The position numbers were made by a program, and so were the translations under genes. A model generated the notes under the pieces. The model was not told the DNA's origin and did not search any database. It saw only the letters and a program-made list of their open reading frames with translations. Of a DNA stretch of 55,284 bases, positions 16,718 through 25,064 are shown piece after piece. Source of the stretch: Bacillota bacterium (lineage in GTDB: Bacteria; Bacillota; Clostridia; Acetivibrionales; DSM-1351). Positions within the stretch are counted from its first letter, which is position 1, and each line of letters starts with the position of its first letter. The stretch lies in NCBI GenBank assembly GCA_023443515.1, contig JAEZUC010000008.1:1-55284 (forward strand), in the 5' to 3' direction.

Positions 16718-17461
16718 GTGGAACATATTTTGAAGATAACAATTGTAGGCTTGATATCAGGCATTACCGGAACAGGTATTGGCGGGTTGATAGCCTTTTT
16801 TGTGGATAAAAAGATAAGTAACAGGCTTCTTAGCTCCATACTGGAATTTTCGGCAGGGCTTATGACATCGGTAGTATGTTTTGAGCTTGTCCCCGAAGCC
16901 TATGAAATTGCCGGGCTGAATTTGACTATAATAGGGTTAGGCTTGGGAATACTGATTGTAATAATCCTGGACGATATGGTAAAAAAGCTTGATAGCGTAA
17001 AAAATACAAAAGGTAACTCTAGTTTGTTGCGAGCAGGAATACTGGTATCGGTTGGGCTTGCACTTCATAACCTCCCCGAAGGCTTTGCTGTTGGTTCGGG
17101 CTTTGAAGCTTCTGTAAAATTAGGGCTTACTCTTACTATTATAATTGCCATTCATGATGTACCTGAAGGTATTGCAATGGCACTTCCAATGAAGATAGGC
17201 GGTTTTTCTGCAAAAAAGGCTTTTCTTCTGACTGTACTGTCTGGGGTACCAATGGGCTTGGGAGCTTTTATCGGGGCAGTTCTAGGTCATGTATCCCAGC
17301 AATTTATAGCACTATGCCTTGGTTTTGCCGGAGGAGCTATGTTGTACGTAGTGTTTGGTGAACTTATTCCCGAATCAAAGAGGATTTATCTGGGGAGAAT
17401 GTCATCGGTAGGCAATATATTGGGAATAGTATGTGGTATAATAATAACGATGCTAAATTAG
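16718..17461 (+). CDS. ZIP family divalent metal transporter
   Basis: Membrane protein of 247 residues predicted to move Zn2+ or similar ions into the cytoplasm. Eight hydrophobic segments are visible. The family signatures are LALHNLPEGFAVGSGFE (helix 4) and IAIHDVPEGIAMALPM (helix 5), whose His, Pro, Glu and Gly residues line the metal path. Glu in CFELVPEAYEI and FGELIPES also belong to the pattern. The start is GTG 16718, after agaagga; the first helix follows at once. It lies 95 nt after prfA and 28 nt before ywlC. In Bacillus the comparable place near ywlC holds a Mn2+ exporter gene, mntP, of another family. Confidence 0.9.
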   Translation: MEHILKITIVGLISGITGTGIGGLIAFFVDKKISNRLLSSILEFSAGLMTSVVCFELVPEAYEIAGLNLTIIGLGLGILIVIILDDMVKKLDSVKNTKGNSSLLRAGILVSVGLALHNLPEGFAVGSGFEASVKLGLTLTIIIAIHDVPEGIAMALPMKIGGFSAKKAFLLTVLSGVPMGLGAFIGAVLGHVSQQFIALCLGFAGGAMLYVVFGELIPESKRIYLGRMSSVGNILGIVCGIIITMLN

Positions 17462-17489
17462 TACCAATACCATATCAGAGGTGAAGTAT

Positions 17490-18554
17490 TTGAAAACAAA
17501 AGTTATTAAAATAGATGCAGAAAATATAGACAAAATTGCTTTAGGGCCGGCTGCGGGAGCGTTAAAACAGGGTATGACCGTGGCTTTCCCAACGGAAACA
17601 GTGTATGGCCTTGGAGCCAATGCCCTTGACGGGAAGGCCGTAAACAAAATATTCAAGGCAAAGGGAAGACCTTCCGATAATCCTCTCATTGTACATATAG
17701 CAGACAGAGAGAAAGTCCCTGAGCTGACCTCCTTTATCCCTGAAAAGGCTGTTGCATTAATGGACAAGCTATGGCCCGGGCCACTTACTCTTGTTATGAA
17801 AAAAAGTTCTGTTATTCCAAGAGAGATAACAGCAGGGTTGGATACAGTTGCCATAAGAATGCCGGAACACCCTGTTGCCCTTGAACTTATAAAACTTGCA
17901 GGAATTCCTGTTGCTGCCCCCAGTGCCAATGTTTCGGGTAAACCCAGTCCTACAGTGGCACAGCATGTACTGGACGATTTAGAAGGGAAAATAGAGGTAG
18001 TAGTGGACGCGGGCAGTTCCAGAGTTGGCCTTGAATCTACTGTCCTTGATGTTTCGGTAGACCCTCCGGTTCTTTTAAGACCGGGAGGAATAACACCACG
18101 CCAAATAGAAGAAATTATAGGACATATAGATATAGATAAGACGATTCTGGAGAAGGTCACAGAAGACAACGTGCCCAAATCTCCGGGAATGAAATACAAG
18201 CATTATTCACCAAAGGCTCATGTTATTATAGTTGAAAGCGATGACATGGACAAACAGGTTAAAGTAGTGTGCGACCTAGCGAAAAGATATATAAAGGAAG
18301 GCAAAAAAGTCGGAGTATGTTCTACAGATCAGACCTTTGACAGGTATAATCTTTATGAAACAATTTCCATGGGAGACAGAAACCAGCCTGAAACTATTGC
18401 AGCCAGTTTGTTTTCAATTTTAAGGGAATTTGATGACAAGGGAGTGGACATCATTCTGGCAGAAGCTGTTGATCAAAAAGGTGTAGGATTGGCAATAATG
18501 AATAGGATGGTAAAAGCCGCCGGATATGATATTGTCAAGGCAGACCTTGTTTAG
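17490..18554 (+). CDS. ywlC: L-threonylcarbamoyladenylate synthase (Sua5/YwlC)
   Basis: Makes threonylcarbamoyl-AMP from Thr, bicarbonate and ATP for the t6A37 modification of ANN-decoding tRNAs. The 354-residue protein is the long Sua5 form. The YrdC domain (about 15-200) contains VAFPTETVYGLGANA, KIFKAKGRPSDNPLIVHI, LWPGPLTLV and APSANVSGKPSPT. A Sua5 C-terminal domain (about 225-350) starts with KSPGMKYKHYSPKA. TTG 17490 is preferred to GTG 17481 because agaggtg overlaps the GTG and sits 6 nt before the TTG. Operon with the ZIP gene and ywlE. Confidence 0.95.
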   Translation: MKTKVIKIDAENIDKIALGPAAGALKQGMTVAFPTETVYGLGANALDGKAVNKIFKAKGRPSDNPLIVHIADREKVPELTSFIPEKAVALMDKLWPGPLTLVMKKSSVIPREITAGLDTVAIRMPEHPVALELIKLAGIPVAAPSANVSGKPSPTVAQHVLDDLEGKIEVVVDAGSSRVGLESTVLDVSVDPPVLLRPGGITPRQIEEIIGHIDIDKTILEKVTEDNVPKSPGMKYKHYSPKAHVIIVESDDMDKQVKVVCDLAKRYIKEGKKVGVCSTDQTFDRYNLYETISMGDRNQPETIAASLFSILREFDDKGVDIILAEAVDQKGVGLAIMNRMVKAAGYDIVKADLV

Positions 18555-18574
18555 TTTTATTACGGAGGTTGACA

Positions 18575-19081
18575 ATGAAGGAAAGTAACTCATTAGCAGA
18601 TACTATAAAGATAATATTCGTTTGTACAGGCAATACATGCCGTAGTTGTATGGCTGAAGGATTAATGAAAGCGGCTTTAAAGGATATTCAGGTTCCCCAA
18701 AGAATAATAACCGCGTCAAGAGGAATAAGTGCATTTGATGGTGAGCCTGCTTCGAGCCATTCCGTTAATGCACTGAAAAACCTGTGGGATGTAGATATAT
18801 CTTCCCATGAGGCAAAAATGCTTACTAATACGGATGCAGAACAAGCAGATTTGATTCTTACAATGACACGACAGCATAGGGATATTATTAAAAGATTATG
18901 CCCTCGGAAAAAAGCTCAGACTTTTACATTAAAAGAGTATGTTTATCCGGATTTAAACCCGGATGGCATTGCGGCTGATATAAGTGATCCCTATGGGATG
19001 CCCTATGGCGTATATGAGGCCTGTGCCAAGGAATTACAGGAATGTATAAAACTACTTTTAAACAAATTGAGTTTTTTTTGA
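18575..19081 (+). CDS. ywlE: Low-molecular-weight protein phosphatase, probable protein-arginine phosphatase (YwlE type)
   Basis: Cysteine phosphatase of 168 residues. The P-loop C-x5-R is CTGNTCRS (Cys17, Arg23), and the acid loop is SDPYGMPYGVYEACAKEL. In YwlE a Thr in the GNTCR position, where tyrosine phosphatases have Ile or Val, selects phospho-arginine. The Thr is present here (Thr21), so removal of McsB-type arginine phosphorylation is likely. The residue after CRS is Cys where the family usually has Pro (SCMAE rather than SPMAE). ATG 18575 is set by ggagg at 18564-18568. The neighbours ywlC and rpiB match the Bacillus order. Confidence 0.88.
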   Translation: MKESNSLADTIKIIFVCTGNTCRSCMAEGLMKAALKDIQVPQRIITASRGISAFDGEPASSHSVNALKNLWDVDISSHEAKMLTNTDAEQADLILTMTRQHRDIIKRLCPRKKAQTFTLKEYVYPDLNPDGIAADISDPYGMPYGVYEACAKELQECIKLLLNKLSFF

Positions 19082-19160
19082 CATGTAATAATTTATACTA
19101 TAAAATAATTAAAGATGTGGTTATAGCTGTATAGTGATTTTGTCAATTTTTGGAGGAATT

Positions 19161-19601
19161 ATGATTGCAATAGGAAGTGACCATGCGGGATATCTGCTAA
19201 AGGCAGATATTATAAAGTTTTTGGAAAGCAAGGGGCTTGAGGTCAAGGACTTTGGTACAAACTGTCCTGACTCAGTTGATTACCCTGATTATGGACGCGC
19301 TGTGGCTGAGGCTGTGGCAAGTAAGGAATGTGAAAAGGGTATTTTGATTTGTGGTACCGGGATTGGCATTTCGATAGCTGCCAATAAGGTTCCGGGTGCA
19401 AGGGCAGCATTGTGTACCGACAGCTACATGGCAAAGATGTGCAGACAGCATAACGATGCCAACATAATTGCCATAGGTGAAAGAGTTGTAGGACCTGGAC
19501 TTGCTCTCGATATAATCGAAACATGGCTGGAAACAGAATTTGTTGGTGGAAGGCACCAGAACAGGCTTGACAAAATTTCAGACATTGAAAAAAATATTTG
19601 A
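19161..19601 (+). CDS. rpiB: Ribose-5-phosphate isomerase B
   Basis: Interconverts ribose 5-phosphate and ribulose 5-phosphate in the pentose phosphate pathway; RpiB/LacA/LacB family. The 146-residue protein begins MIAIGSDHAGYLLKADI. The active-site Cys and phosphate loop are in LICGTGIGISIAANK, followed by ARAALCTDSYMAKMCRQHNDANI and WLETEFVGGRHQNRLDKI. ATG 19161 follows ttggagga. The longer frame from GTG 19134 would read through the ribosome site. Nineteen bases separate it from upp, which fits supply of ribose phosphates for PRPP and nucleotide salvage. Confidence 0.96.
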   Translation: MIAIGSDHAGYLLKADIIKFLESKGLEVKDFGTNCPDSVDYPDYGRAVAEAVASKECEKGILICGTGIGISIAANKVPGARAALCTDSYMAKMCRQHNDANIIAIGERVVGPGLALDIIETWLETEFVGGRHQNRLDKISDIEKNI

Positions 19602-19620
19602 TAAAGTGAGGAATTTTAAA

Positions 19621-20250
19621 ATGGAAAATGTATTTGTTTTTGACCACCCGCTCATACAACATAAGATATCGCTGCTCAGAGACAAGAACACAAATACAAA
19701 GGAATTCAGAGAATTAGTTTCAGAGATAGCAATGCTTATGGGCTATGAAGTTACCAGAAATATGCCTCTAAAAGAAGTGGAAATAGAAACTCCTATAGGA
19801 ACGGCTAAAACCAAGATAATTTCAGGTAAGAAACTTGGAATAATACCAATACTGAGAGCCGGATTGGGAATGGTTGACGGTATGTTAAGGCTTATCCCAA
19901 TGGCAAAAGTAGGACATATCGGGTTATATAGAGATCCTGAATCATTAGAGCCGGTTGAATACTACTGCAAGTTGCCAGTTGATGTTCAGGAGAGAGAAAT
20001 AGTTGTGTTAGATCCAATGCTTGCTACAGGCGGTTCAGCATCGGCAGCAATTCAGTTTATCAAAAACAGAGGCGTAAAGAATATAAAGCTTATGTGCCTT
20101 ATTGCTGCAAAAGCAGGAATTGAAAGAATACAGAAGGATCATCCGGACGTTGATATTTACTGCGCGGCTGTTGATGAGATCCTTAATGATCATGCATATA
20201 TTGTTCCCGGACTTGGGGATGCAGGCGACAGATTATTTGGAACAAAGTAA
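19621..20250 (+). CDS. upp: Uracil phosphoribosyltransferase
   Basis: Salvage enzyme converting uracil and PRPP to UMP. The 209-residue protein is the normal length. Visible motifs are the N-terminal DHPLIQHKISLLRDKNT, PILRAGLGMVDGM, LYRDPESLEPVEYYCKLP, the PRPP-binding VVLDPMLATGGSASAAI, and the uracil-binding C-terminus YIVPGLGDAGDRLFGTK. The start is ATG 19621 after gtgaggaatttt. It is followed 38 nt later by a dCMP-type deaminase gene, so pyrimidine salvage functions are grouped. In Bacillus too, upp lies immediately before the atp operon. Confidence 0.97.
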   Translation: MENVFVFDHPLIQHKISLLRDKNTNTKEFRELVSEIAMLMGYEVTRNMPLKEVEIETPIGTAKTKIISGKKLGIIPILRAGLGMVDGMLRLIPMAKVGHIGLYRDPESLEPVEYYCKLPVDVQEREIVVLDPMLATGGSASAAIQFIKNRGVKNIKLMCLIAAKAGIERIQKDHPDVDIYCAAVDEILNDHAYIVPGLGDAGDRLFGTK

Positions 20251-20288
20251 ATCAGCTGTATGGAAAGTTTGACTATGGGGGGTGCTTT

Positions 20289-20726
20289 ATGAGGCCATCT
20301 TGGGATGAGTATTTTATGCAGATTGTAGAACTTATTAAAACCAGGTCTACCTGTATTAGAAGACAAGTGGGTGCCGTTATCGTAAAGGATAAAAGAATTC
20401 TTGCTACAGGTTATAATGGTGCTCCGGTGGGCTGTAAGCACTGTTCGGAAGTTGGATGCATGAGAGAAAAGTTGAATATTCCTTCGGGACAGCGACATGA
20501 ATTATGCAGAGCAATTCACGCAGAGCAGAATGCAATTGTTCAGGCTGCATATAGCGGAATTAGTGTAAACGGAGCTACGTTGTATGTTACAAATCAACCT
20601 TGCGTCCTATGTGCCAAACTGGCAATAAATGCTGGCATTGTCAGAATAGTGTTTAACGGTGAATATCCGGATGAACTGGCAATGATGCTTCTTAGTGAAG
20701 CTGGTGTAGAGGTTGTAAGATTATAG
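20289..20726 (+). CDS. Deoxycytidylate (dCMP)-type deaminase
   Basis: Zinc deaminase of 145 residues, probably converting dCMP to dUMP for dTMP synthesis. It begins MRPSWDEYFMQIVELIKTRS, typical of the dCMP deaminase/ComEB group. The catalytic HAE motif is in CRAIHAEQNAIVQAA, and the zinc Cys pair in TNQPCVLCAKLAINAGI. The extra Cys/His cluster GCKHCSEVGCMRE agrees with the second zinc site of this family. ATG 20289 follows ggggggtgcttt. Substrate choice between dCMP and related nucleotides cannot be proved from sequence. It is the last gene of the prfA-to-upp cluster before a terminator. Confidence 0.9.
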   Translation: MRPSWDEYFMQIVELIKTRSTCIRRQVGAVIVKDKRILATGYNGAPVGCKHCSEVGCMREKLNIPSGQRHELCRAIHAEQNAIVQAAYSGISVNGATLYVTNQPCVLCAKLAINAGIVRIVFNGEYPDELAMMLLSEAGVEVVRL

Positions 20727-20763
20727 AAATATGACCGGGCATTGACACTTAAAACATATAAAA

Positions 20764-20796
20764 ACAGAGGGGGACTGCCTCCCTCTATTTTGATGT
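20764..20796 (+). terminator. Terminator after the deaminase gene
   Basis: GC-rich stem agaggggg / cctccctct with one bulged T, then ATTTTGATG. The U-tract is short. Confidence 0.55.
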
Positions 20797-20844
20797 TTGG
20801 ATGGTATGTTTTTGTCTATGGTTATAATACAAGAAGGTGTTTAA

Positions 20845-23133
20845 ATGTCGAGTGTATATGAGTATTTTATTTCTTTCACCCTTGCATTTATAGTTGCTTT
20901 TTCAGCTACTCCGGCGGTAAAAAGCCTTGCTTTTAAATTAGGGGTTGTTGACGTTCCCAAGGACAGTAGAAGGATGCACAAGAAACCAACCGCATTGTTG
21001 GGCGGGCTGGCTATAATTGCAGGCTTTTTTGTTTCCATATTATTCAGTATAGCCAGCTCGAAGTTGCTAAGTGTAGGAACTGCTTTGGTTTTTGACACAC
21101 GTTTTTTGGGCTTGATAGCGGGTAGTTTAATTATTGCAGTATTAGGCTTTATTGATGATAAAATGGCTTTAAGTGCAAAACTTAAATTTCCTATTCAGAT
21201 AGTAGCAGCTCTTATAGTTGCATTCACCGGTACCAGAATAGAATTTGTAACCAATCCTTTTTCGGTTATTGGAATATCTACCTTCGGACCATGGATTTCA
21301 TACCCGTTAACTGTAATATGGATAGTAGGTATTACGAACGCTATCAATTTTATAGACGGGTTGGACGGACTGGCGGCGGGAGTATCGTCAATTGCTTCCA
21401 TGTCTTTATTCTTTGTTTCTGTTATGAGGGGTGATCCCGATATCCGTACAGCAGTGTTAGCTGCAATACTGGCAGGGTCTGTTTTAGGATTTTTACCTTA
21501 CAATTTTAATCCTGCCAAGATTTTTATGGGAGATACCGGGGCAACGTTTTTAGGTTTTGTACTGGGAACAATATCCATTCAAGGTACATATAAATCGTAT
21601 ACTGCCATAGCTATCGCCGTGCCACTACTGGTTCTGGCACTTCCCTTGTTCGATACGCTATTTGCAATTCTCAGAAGAGTTGCAAGTGGTAAGTCGCCGA
21701 TGGCTGCCGACAGAGGGCATTTGCACCACAGACTTGTTGATATGGGTCTTACCCAGAAACAATCCGTCTCGGTTATATATGTTGCAAGCGCAGCGCTGGG
21801 GTTATGTGCGGTAGTACTTGACTACAAAGGGCCCGTTAGTGCCATTATACTGGTAATAGCGGTAGCTATATTCATAGTAGGCGGATCAATGTATATGAGT
21901 GAAGTGAACAGCGCCAGTAAAGCTAAAGAGGTTCACTATCTGTACAACCCGTCAAGAATGTCTATAATAGGAGGTAGAAAGTTGGACAGACTAAAGGTAA
22001 TGACAATATTCGGTACAAGACCTGATGCCGTAAAGATGGCACCTCTGGTAAAAGAACTGGAGCGCTGTGATAAAATTGATTCGGTTGTTTGTGTAACTGC
22101 TCAGCACAGAGAGATGCTTGATCAGGTACTGAAAATGTTTGAGATTACACCTCAACATGATCTGAATATAATGCAGAGCAGGCAAACTCTTACAGGTATT
22201 ACAACAAGAGCTCTTGAAGGTCTTGAGACGGTTATGGAACAGGAAAAGCCTGATATCGTGCTGGTACACGGAGACACCACAACTTGTTTTGTGGGCAGCC
22301 TTGCAGCTTTTTACAAACAAATAGCTGTTGGACACGTAGAAGCGGGCTTGAGGACATTTGACAAGTATTCGCCGTATCCCGAGGAAATGAATAGAAAGCT
22401 TACCGGTTCAATGGCAGATATTCACCTTGCACCAACTCAGACAAACAGAGAAAATCTTTTAAGAGAAGGTGTAAAGCAGGATTCAATATATGTTACGGGT
22501 AATACGGTAAATGATGCATTGAAAACAACTGTAAAGGAAGACTATACCTTCTTGTGTGAAGAACTAAGAGGGATAGACTTTAAAAATAAAAGAATTATTG
22601 CTGTTACTGCTCACAGGAGGGAAAACCTTGGGGAACCCCTTCACAATATCTGTCGTGCACTTGCTGCACTTGTTGACAAGTACGACGATGTTGAACTGGT
22701 TTATACAGTACATTTGAACCCTGTTGTACAGGAAACAGCCAGGGAGATACTTGGGGGAAAAGAAAGAGTTCACTTAATTCCTCCATTGGATGTCCAGGAT
22801 ATGCATAACCTTATGGCCAGATCCTACATGATAATGACAGATTCCGGCGGAATACAGGAAGAGGCACCAACTTTGGGCAAGCCTGTACTTGTATTAAGGA
22901 AAGAAACTGAAAGGCCGGAAGCTGTTAAAGCAGGTACCGTCAGACTTGCCGGAACAGTTGAAAGCGAGATAATAGAACATGCATCAAAGCTCCTTGACGA
23001 CAGGGAAGACTATGATAAGATGGCAAAGGCAGTAAATCCGTATGGTGATGGACATGCTTCTGAAAGAATTGTAAAGGTGCTTCTGTATCACTTCGGTTTA
23101 ACAGATGAAATTCCACAAGAGTTTAGCGTATGA
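20845..23133 (+). CDS. Fusion: WecA/TagO-type phosphosugar transferase + UDP-GlcNAc 2-epimerase
   Basis: 762-residue two-enzyme protein. Residues 1-355 form a polytopic polyprenyl-phosphate GlcNAc-1-phosphate transferase with about ten helices and motifs GFIDDKMALSAK, NAINFIDGLDGLAAG, FMGDTGATFLG and DRGHLHHRLVDMG. It would start teichoic-acid or other envelope glycopolymers on undecaprenyl phosphate. Residues 380-762 are a complete UDP-GlcNAc 2-epimerase (MnaA/WecB) making UDP-ManNAc, with TIFGTRPDAVKMAPLV, HGDTTTCF, HVEAGLRT, PEEMNR, TAHRREN and TDSGGIQEEAPTLGKPVL. At the junction AGGAGG (21969-21974) stands 7 nt before an in-frame TTG (21982), so the epimerase may also be made alone. ATG 20845 follows agaaggtg. 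Confidence 0.93.
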   Translation: MSSVYEYFISFTLAFIVAFSATPAVKSLAFKLGVVDVPKDSRRMHKKPTALLGGLAIIAGFFVSILFSIASSKLLSVGTALVFDTRFLGLIAGSLIIAVLGFIDDKMALSAKLKFPIQIVAALIVAFTGTRIEFVTNPFSVIGISTFGPWISYPLTVIWIVGITNAINFIDGLDGLAAGVSSIASMSLFFVSVMRGDPDIRTAVLAAILAGSVLGFLPYNFNPAKIFMGDTGATFLGFVLGTISIQGTYKSYTAIAIAVPLLVLALPLFDTLFAILRRVASGKSPMAADRGHLHHRLVDMGLTQKQSVSVIYVASAALGLCAVVLDYKGPVSAIILVIAVAIFIVGGSMYMSEVNSASKAKEVHYLYNPSRMSIIGGRKLDRLKVMTIFGTRPDAVKMAPLVKELERCDKIDSVVCVTAQHREMLDQVLKMFEITPQHDLNIMQSRQTLTGITTRALEGLETVMEQEKPDIVLVHGDTTTCFVGSLAAFYKQIAVGHVEAGLRTFDKYSPYPEEMNRKLTGSMADIHLAPTQTNRENLLREGVKQDSIYVTGNTVNDALKTTVKEDYTFLCEELRGIDFKNKRIIAVTAHRRENLGEPLHNICRALAALVDKYDDVELVYTVHLNPVVQETAREILGGKERVHLIPPLDVQDMHNLMARSYMIMTDSGGIQEEAPTLGKPVLVLRKETERPEAVKAGTVRLAGTVESEIIEHASKLLDDREDYDKMAKAVNPYGDGHASERIVKVLLYHFGLTDEIPQEFSV
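21969..21984 (+). promoter_or_regulatory. Internal ribosome-binding site and TTG start for a stand-alone epimerase
   Basis: A perfect AGGAGG at 21969-21974 and a TTG at 21982-21984, spaced by 7 nt, lie inside the fused frame at codon 380. Translation from this TTG would give MDRLKVMTIFGTRPD and a 383-residue epimerase, close to the usual length of about 380. Confidence 0.6.
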
Positions 23134-23162
23134 TTCTGAAAACTAAATAAATAAGACTATAT

Positions 23163-23217
23163 AAATGGGCTGTTGTTTAATGAATTATTGATATTCATTG
23201 AACAACAGCCCATTTTA
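23163..23217. terminator. Bidirectional terminator between the fusion gene and motB
   Basis: A 23-bp stem (23163-23185 with 23193-23215, one G-U wobble, 7-nt loop) lies between two convergent genes. A short T tract is present on either strand (CCATTTT in plus, CCATTTAT in minus). Position and symmetry fit termination from both sides. Confidence 0.85.
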
Positions 23218-23241
23218 TAGGTTTTATACTATTCTTAATAT

Positions 23242-24015
23242 TTACTTAGCTATTGAGCTATTTTTATCGGTGTCAGCTTCACCCTTGCTGGAAGAATCCC
23301 TCAGTATTACAATATCGACTCTTCTGTTTTTAGCTCTGTTAGCATCTGTGGTATTCGGAACTAACGGTGAATATTCACCATATGGCACAGGATGAATCAT
23401 CTTTGGGTTAATACCGCCTTTGTCAACCAGAAGCTTCAAAACATTTATTGCTCTTGCTGCAGACAATTCCCAGTTAGATGCATATAAGGCACTCTTCATT
23501 GGAACATTGTCGGTATGGCCCTCAACACGGATATGTTTGTTAATCTTGCTTAGCATGTCTTTTCCTATTGTTATTAACGTGTCCTGATCTTTTGTTTCAA
23601 TTATGGCACTTCCGCTCTTAAACAGTATTTTTTCGTTTATTCTAACAACTATACCACGATCCTCCATAGTTACTGCTACATTACCCTTTAAACCTTCAGA
23701 GTCCACAAGGCCTTCTATTTCTTCTTGCAATGCCTCCATTTGTTGATCCTCAATCTTTGAAGGTATTACAGGAGATGGCATGGTAGCCGGAAAATCAATT
23801 AAAGAATTTCCTGAGCTTCCGCCCTGAACTAAAGAAGGCGCTTCACCGTTACCAAAGGCAGAGCTCAGAGATTGAGAGAGCTTCTGAAACTTTTCGGTGT
23901 TAACCTGGCTCATGGAGAACAATATTATAAAGAGTATCAGCAACAAGTTCATCAGGTCGGCATACGTCAGGAGCCAGCGCTCATTATTATCCTTGACAAT
24001 TTTCTCCTTAGCCAT
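23242..24015 (-). CDS. motB: Flagellar motor stator protein MotB
   Basis: Stator subunit anchoring MotA to peptidoglycan and carrying the ion-binding Asp. The 257-residue protein opens with MAKEKIVKDNNERWLLTYAD. Asp20 in TYADLMNLLLILFIILF is the essential proton or sodium site in the single membrane helix. A plug/linker region follows. The OmpA-type peptidoglycan-binding domain (about 130-245) has FKSGSAII, IRVEGHTDNVPM, NWELSAARAINVLK and NRAKNRRVDIVI. It starts 2 nt after the end of motA, so the two are coupled. It is encoded against the surrounding genes. Confidence 0.93.
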   Translation of the reverse strand: MAKEKIVKDNNERWLLTYADLMNLLLILFIILFSMSQVNTEKFQKLSQSLSSAFGNGEAPSLVQGGSSGNSLIDFPATMPSPVIPSKIEDQQMEALQEEIEGLVDSEGLKGNVAVTMEDRGIVVRINEKILFKSGSAIIETKDQDTLITIGKDMLSKINKHIRVEGHTDNVPMKSALYASNWELSAARAINVLKLLVDKGGINPKMIHPVPYGEYSPLVPNTTDANRAKNRRVDIVILRDSSSKGEADTDKNSSIAK

Positions 24016-24017
24016 GC

Positions 24018-24818
24018 TTATGCTTCAGCTCCTTCTTCCGCAGCAACTGCTGATTTGTTTTTAGCGCCGTTTAACTTCTCCATCAGATTAAGGTTAAGTT
24101 TTTCCTTAATAATACGTGGATTTTCACCTGCCTGTATAGAGAGCAACCCTTCAATAATAATTTCATTAATCATTGTTTCACGTGCTGCTTTAGATTTTAT
24201 CTTGGTAGCAAATGGAATCCATACAAGATTGGCGAAACCAACACCAAGCATGGTTGCAATAAAGGCACCGGATATCTTTGGACCAAGTGCTGCAGAGTCC
24301 GACAGATCTTTGAGGATACTGATCATGCCCATAACTGTTCCGCAAACTCCCATGGCAGGCCAGGTTCCACCCATAGCTTCAAATATCTTTGCACTTGACT
24401 CGTAAATCTCTTCCTGAAGCTCCGTTTCCCTTGCAAGTATGTCCTTTATTACTTCGGTTTCAATACCGTCAACAACCAAGGCTAAACCTTTTCTTATAAG
24501 GTCGTTGTTATTGGTCTGAGCATCCTGCTCAAGACTAAGAAGACCATCTTTTCTTGCTTTCTCGGAAAGATCGGCTAATTCATTTATAATATCTATTTCG
24601 TTGTACTTCTTTTGAATAAACAGCATACTCAATGTGGAAAGCATTTTCTTTATTTCTGATAAAGGAAATGCAACCAGTGTTGCACCAAACCCTCCGACAA
24701 AAACGATTAGAAAGGGACCTATTTTAACCAGGGCACCTAGCTGGCCTCCTTCCTCCAAATATCCTCCGATAACCCCGCCAAGACCCAGTACCAAACCTAC
24801 AATGGTTGTAATATCCAT
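24018..24818 (-). CDS. motA: Flagellar motor stator protein MotA
   Basis: Ion-channel stator protein of 266 residues. Four membrane helices are visible: residues 1-20 (ITTIVGLVLGLGG), about 30-50, about 145-165 and about 180-200. The family signature is MGGTWPAMGVCGTVMGMISI and FIATMLGVGFANLVWIPFATK, with the Pro and Gly residues of the MotA_ExbB channel. A large charged cytoplasmic loop lies between helices 2 and 3. The ATG at 24818 is chosen by the aggagtgg site upstream; a start at 24857 would add a 13-residue basic tail without support. No flagellar sigma-D promoter was recognised in the 200 bp upstream. Confidence 0.92.
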   Translation of the reverse strand: MDITTIVGLVLGLGGVIGGYLEEGGQLGALVKIGPFLIVFVGGFGATLVAFPLSEIKKMLSTLSMLFIQKKYNEIDIINELADLSEKARKDGLLSLEQDAQTNNNDLIRKGLALVVDGIETEVIKDILARETELQEEIYESSAKIFEAMGGTWPAMGVCGTVMGMISILKDLSDSAALGPKISGAFIATMLGVGFANLVWIPFATKIKSKAARETMINEIIIEGLLSIQAGENPRIIKEKLNLNLMEKLNGAKNKSAVAAEEGAEA

Positions 24819-25064
24819 AGAATGACCACTCCTGAATTTTTGAATTCTTTTGTGCAAAATTACTAAATTTACTAACCTTGTAATAGTACTTTTCGTTAAA
24901 GTACCATTGATTTACCTTTTTCACTGTGCTATTATTTAACTAATTTCTTGCCAATCAGTGGTTATTATCATTGTGTCCAGATAACTAACCTAAATAGATA
25001 TCGTAAATTTTGGCGGAAAACTTAACAACTTTTTATGGAGATTGGTACAATAAAATAATAACAT

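Noticed and set aside
17453..18199. 248-codon open frame on the minus strand
   Set aside because: It lies wholly opposite the Sua5 gene, has a Ser/Thr/Pro-rich low-information product and no ribosome site; antisense shadow.
23872..24405. 177-codon plus-strand open frame
   Set aside because: Opposite motA-motB, whose families are certain; shadow.
24860..25064. Promoters for motA (minus) and atpI (plus)
   Set aside because: Only poor partial matches (for example TTGTGT 24971 with TAGATA 24995) and no flagellar sigma-D pattern; not strong enough to list.
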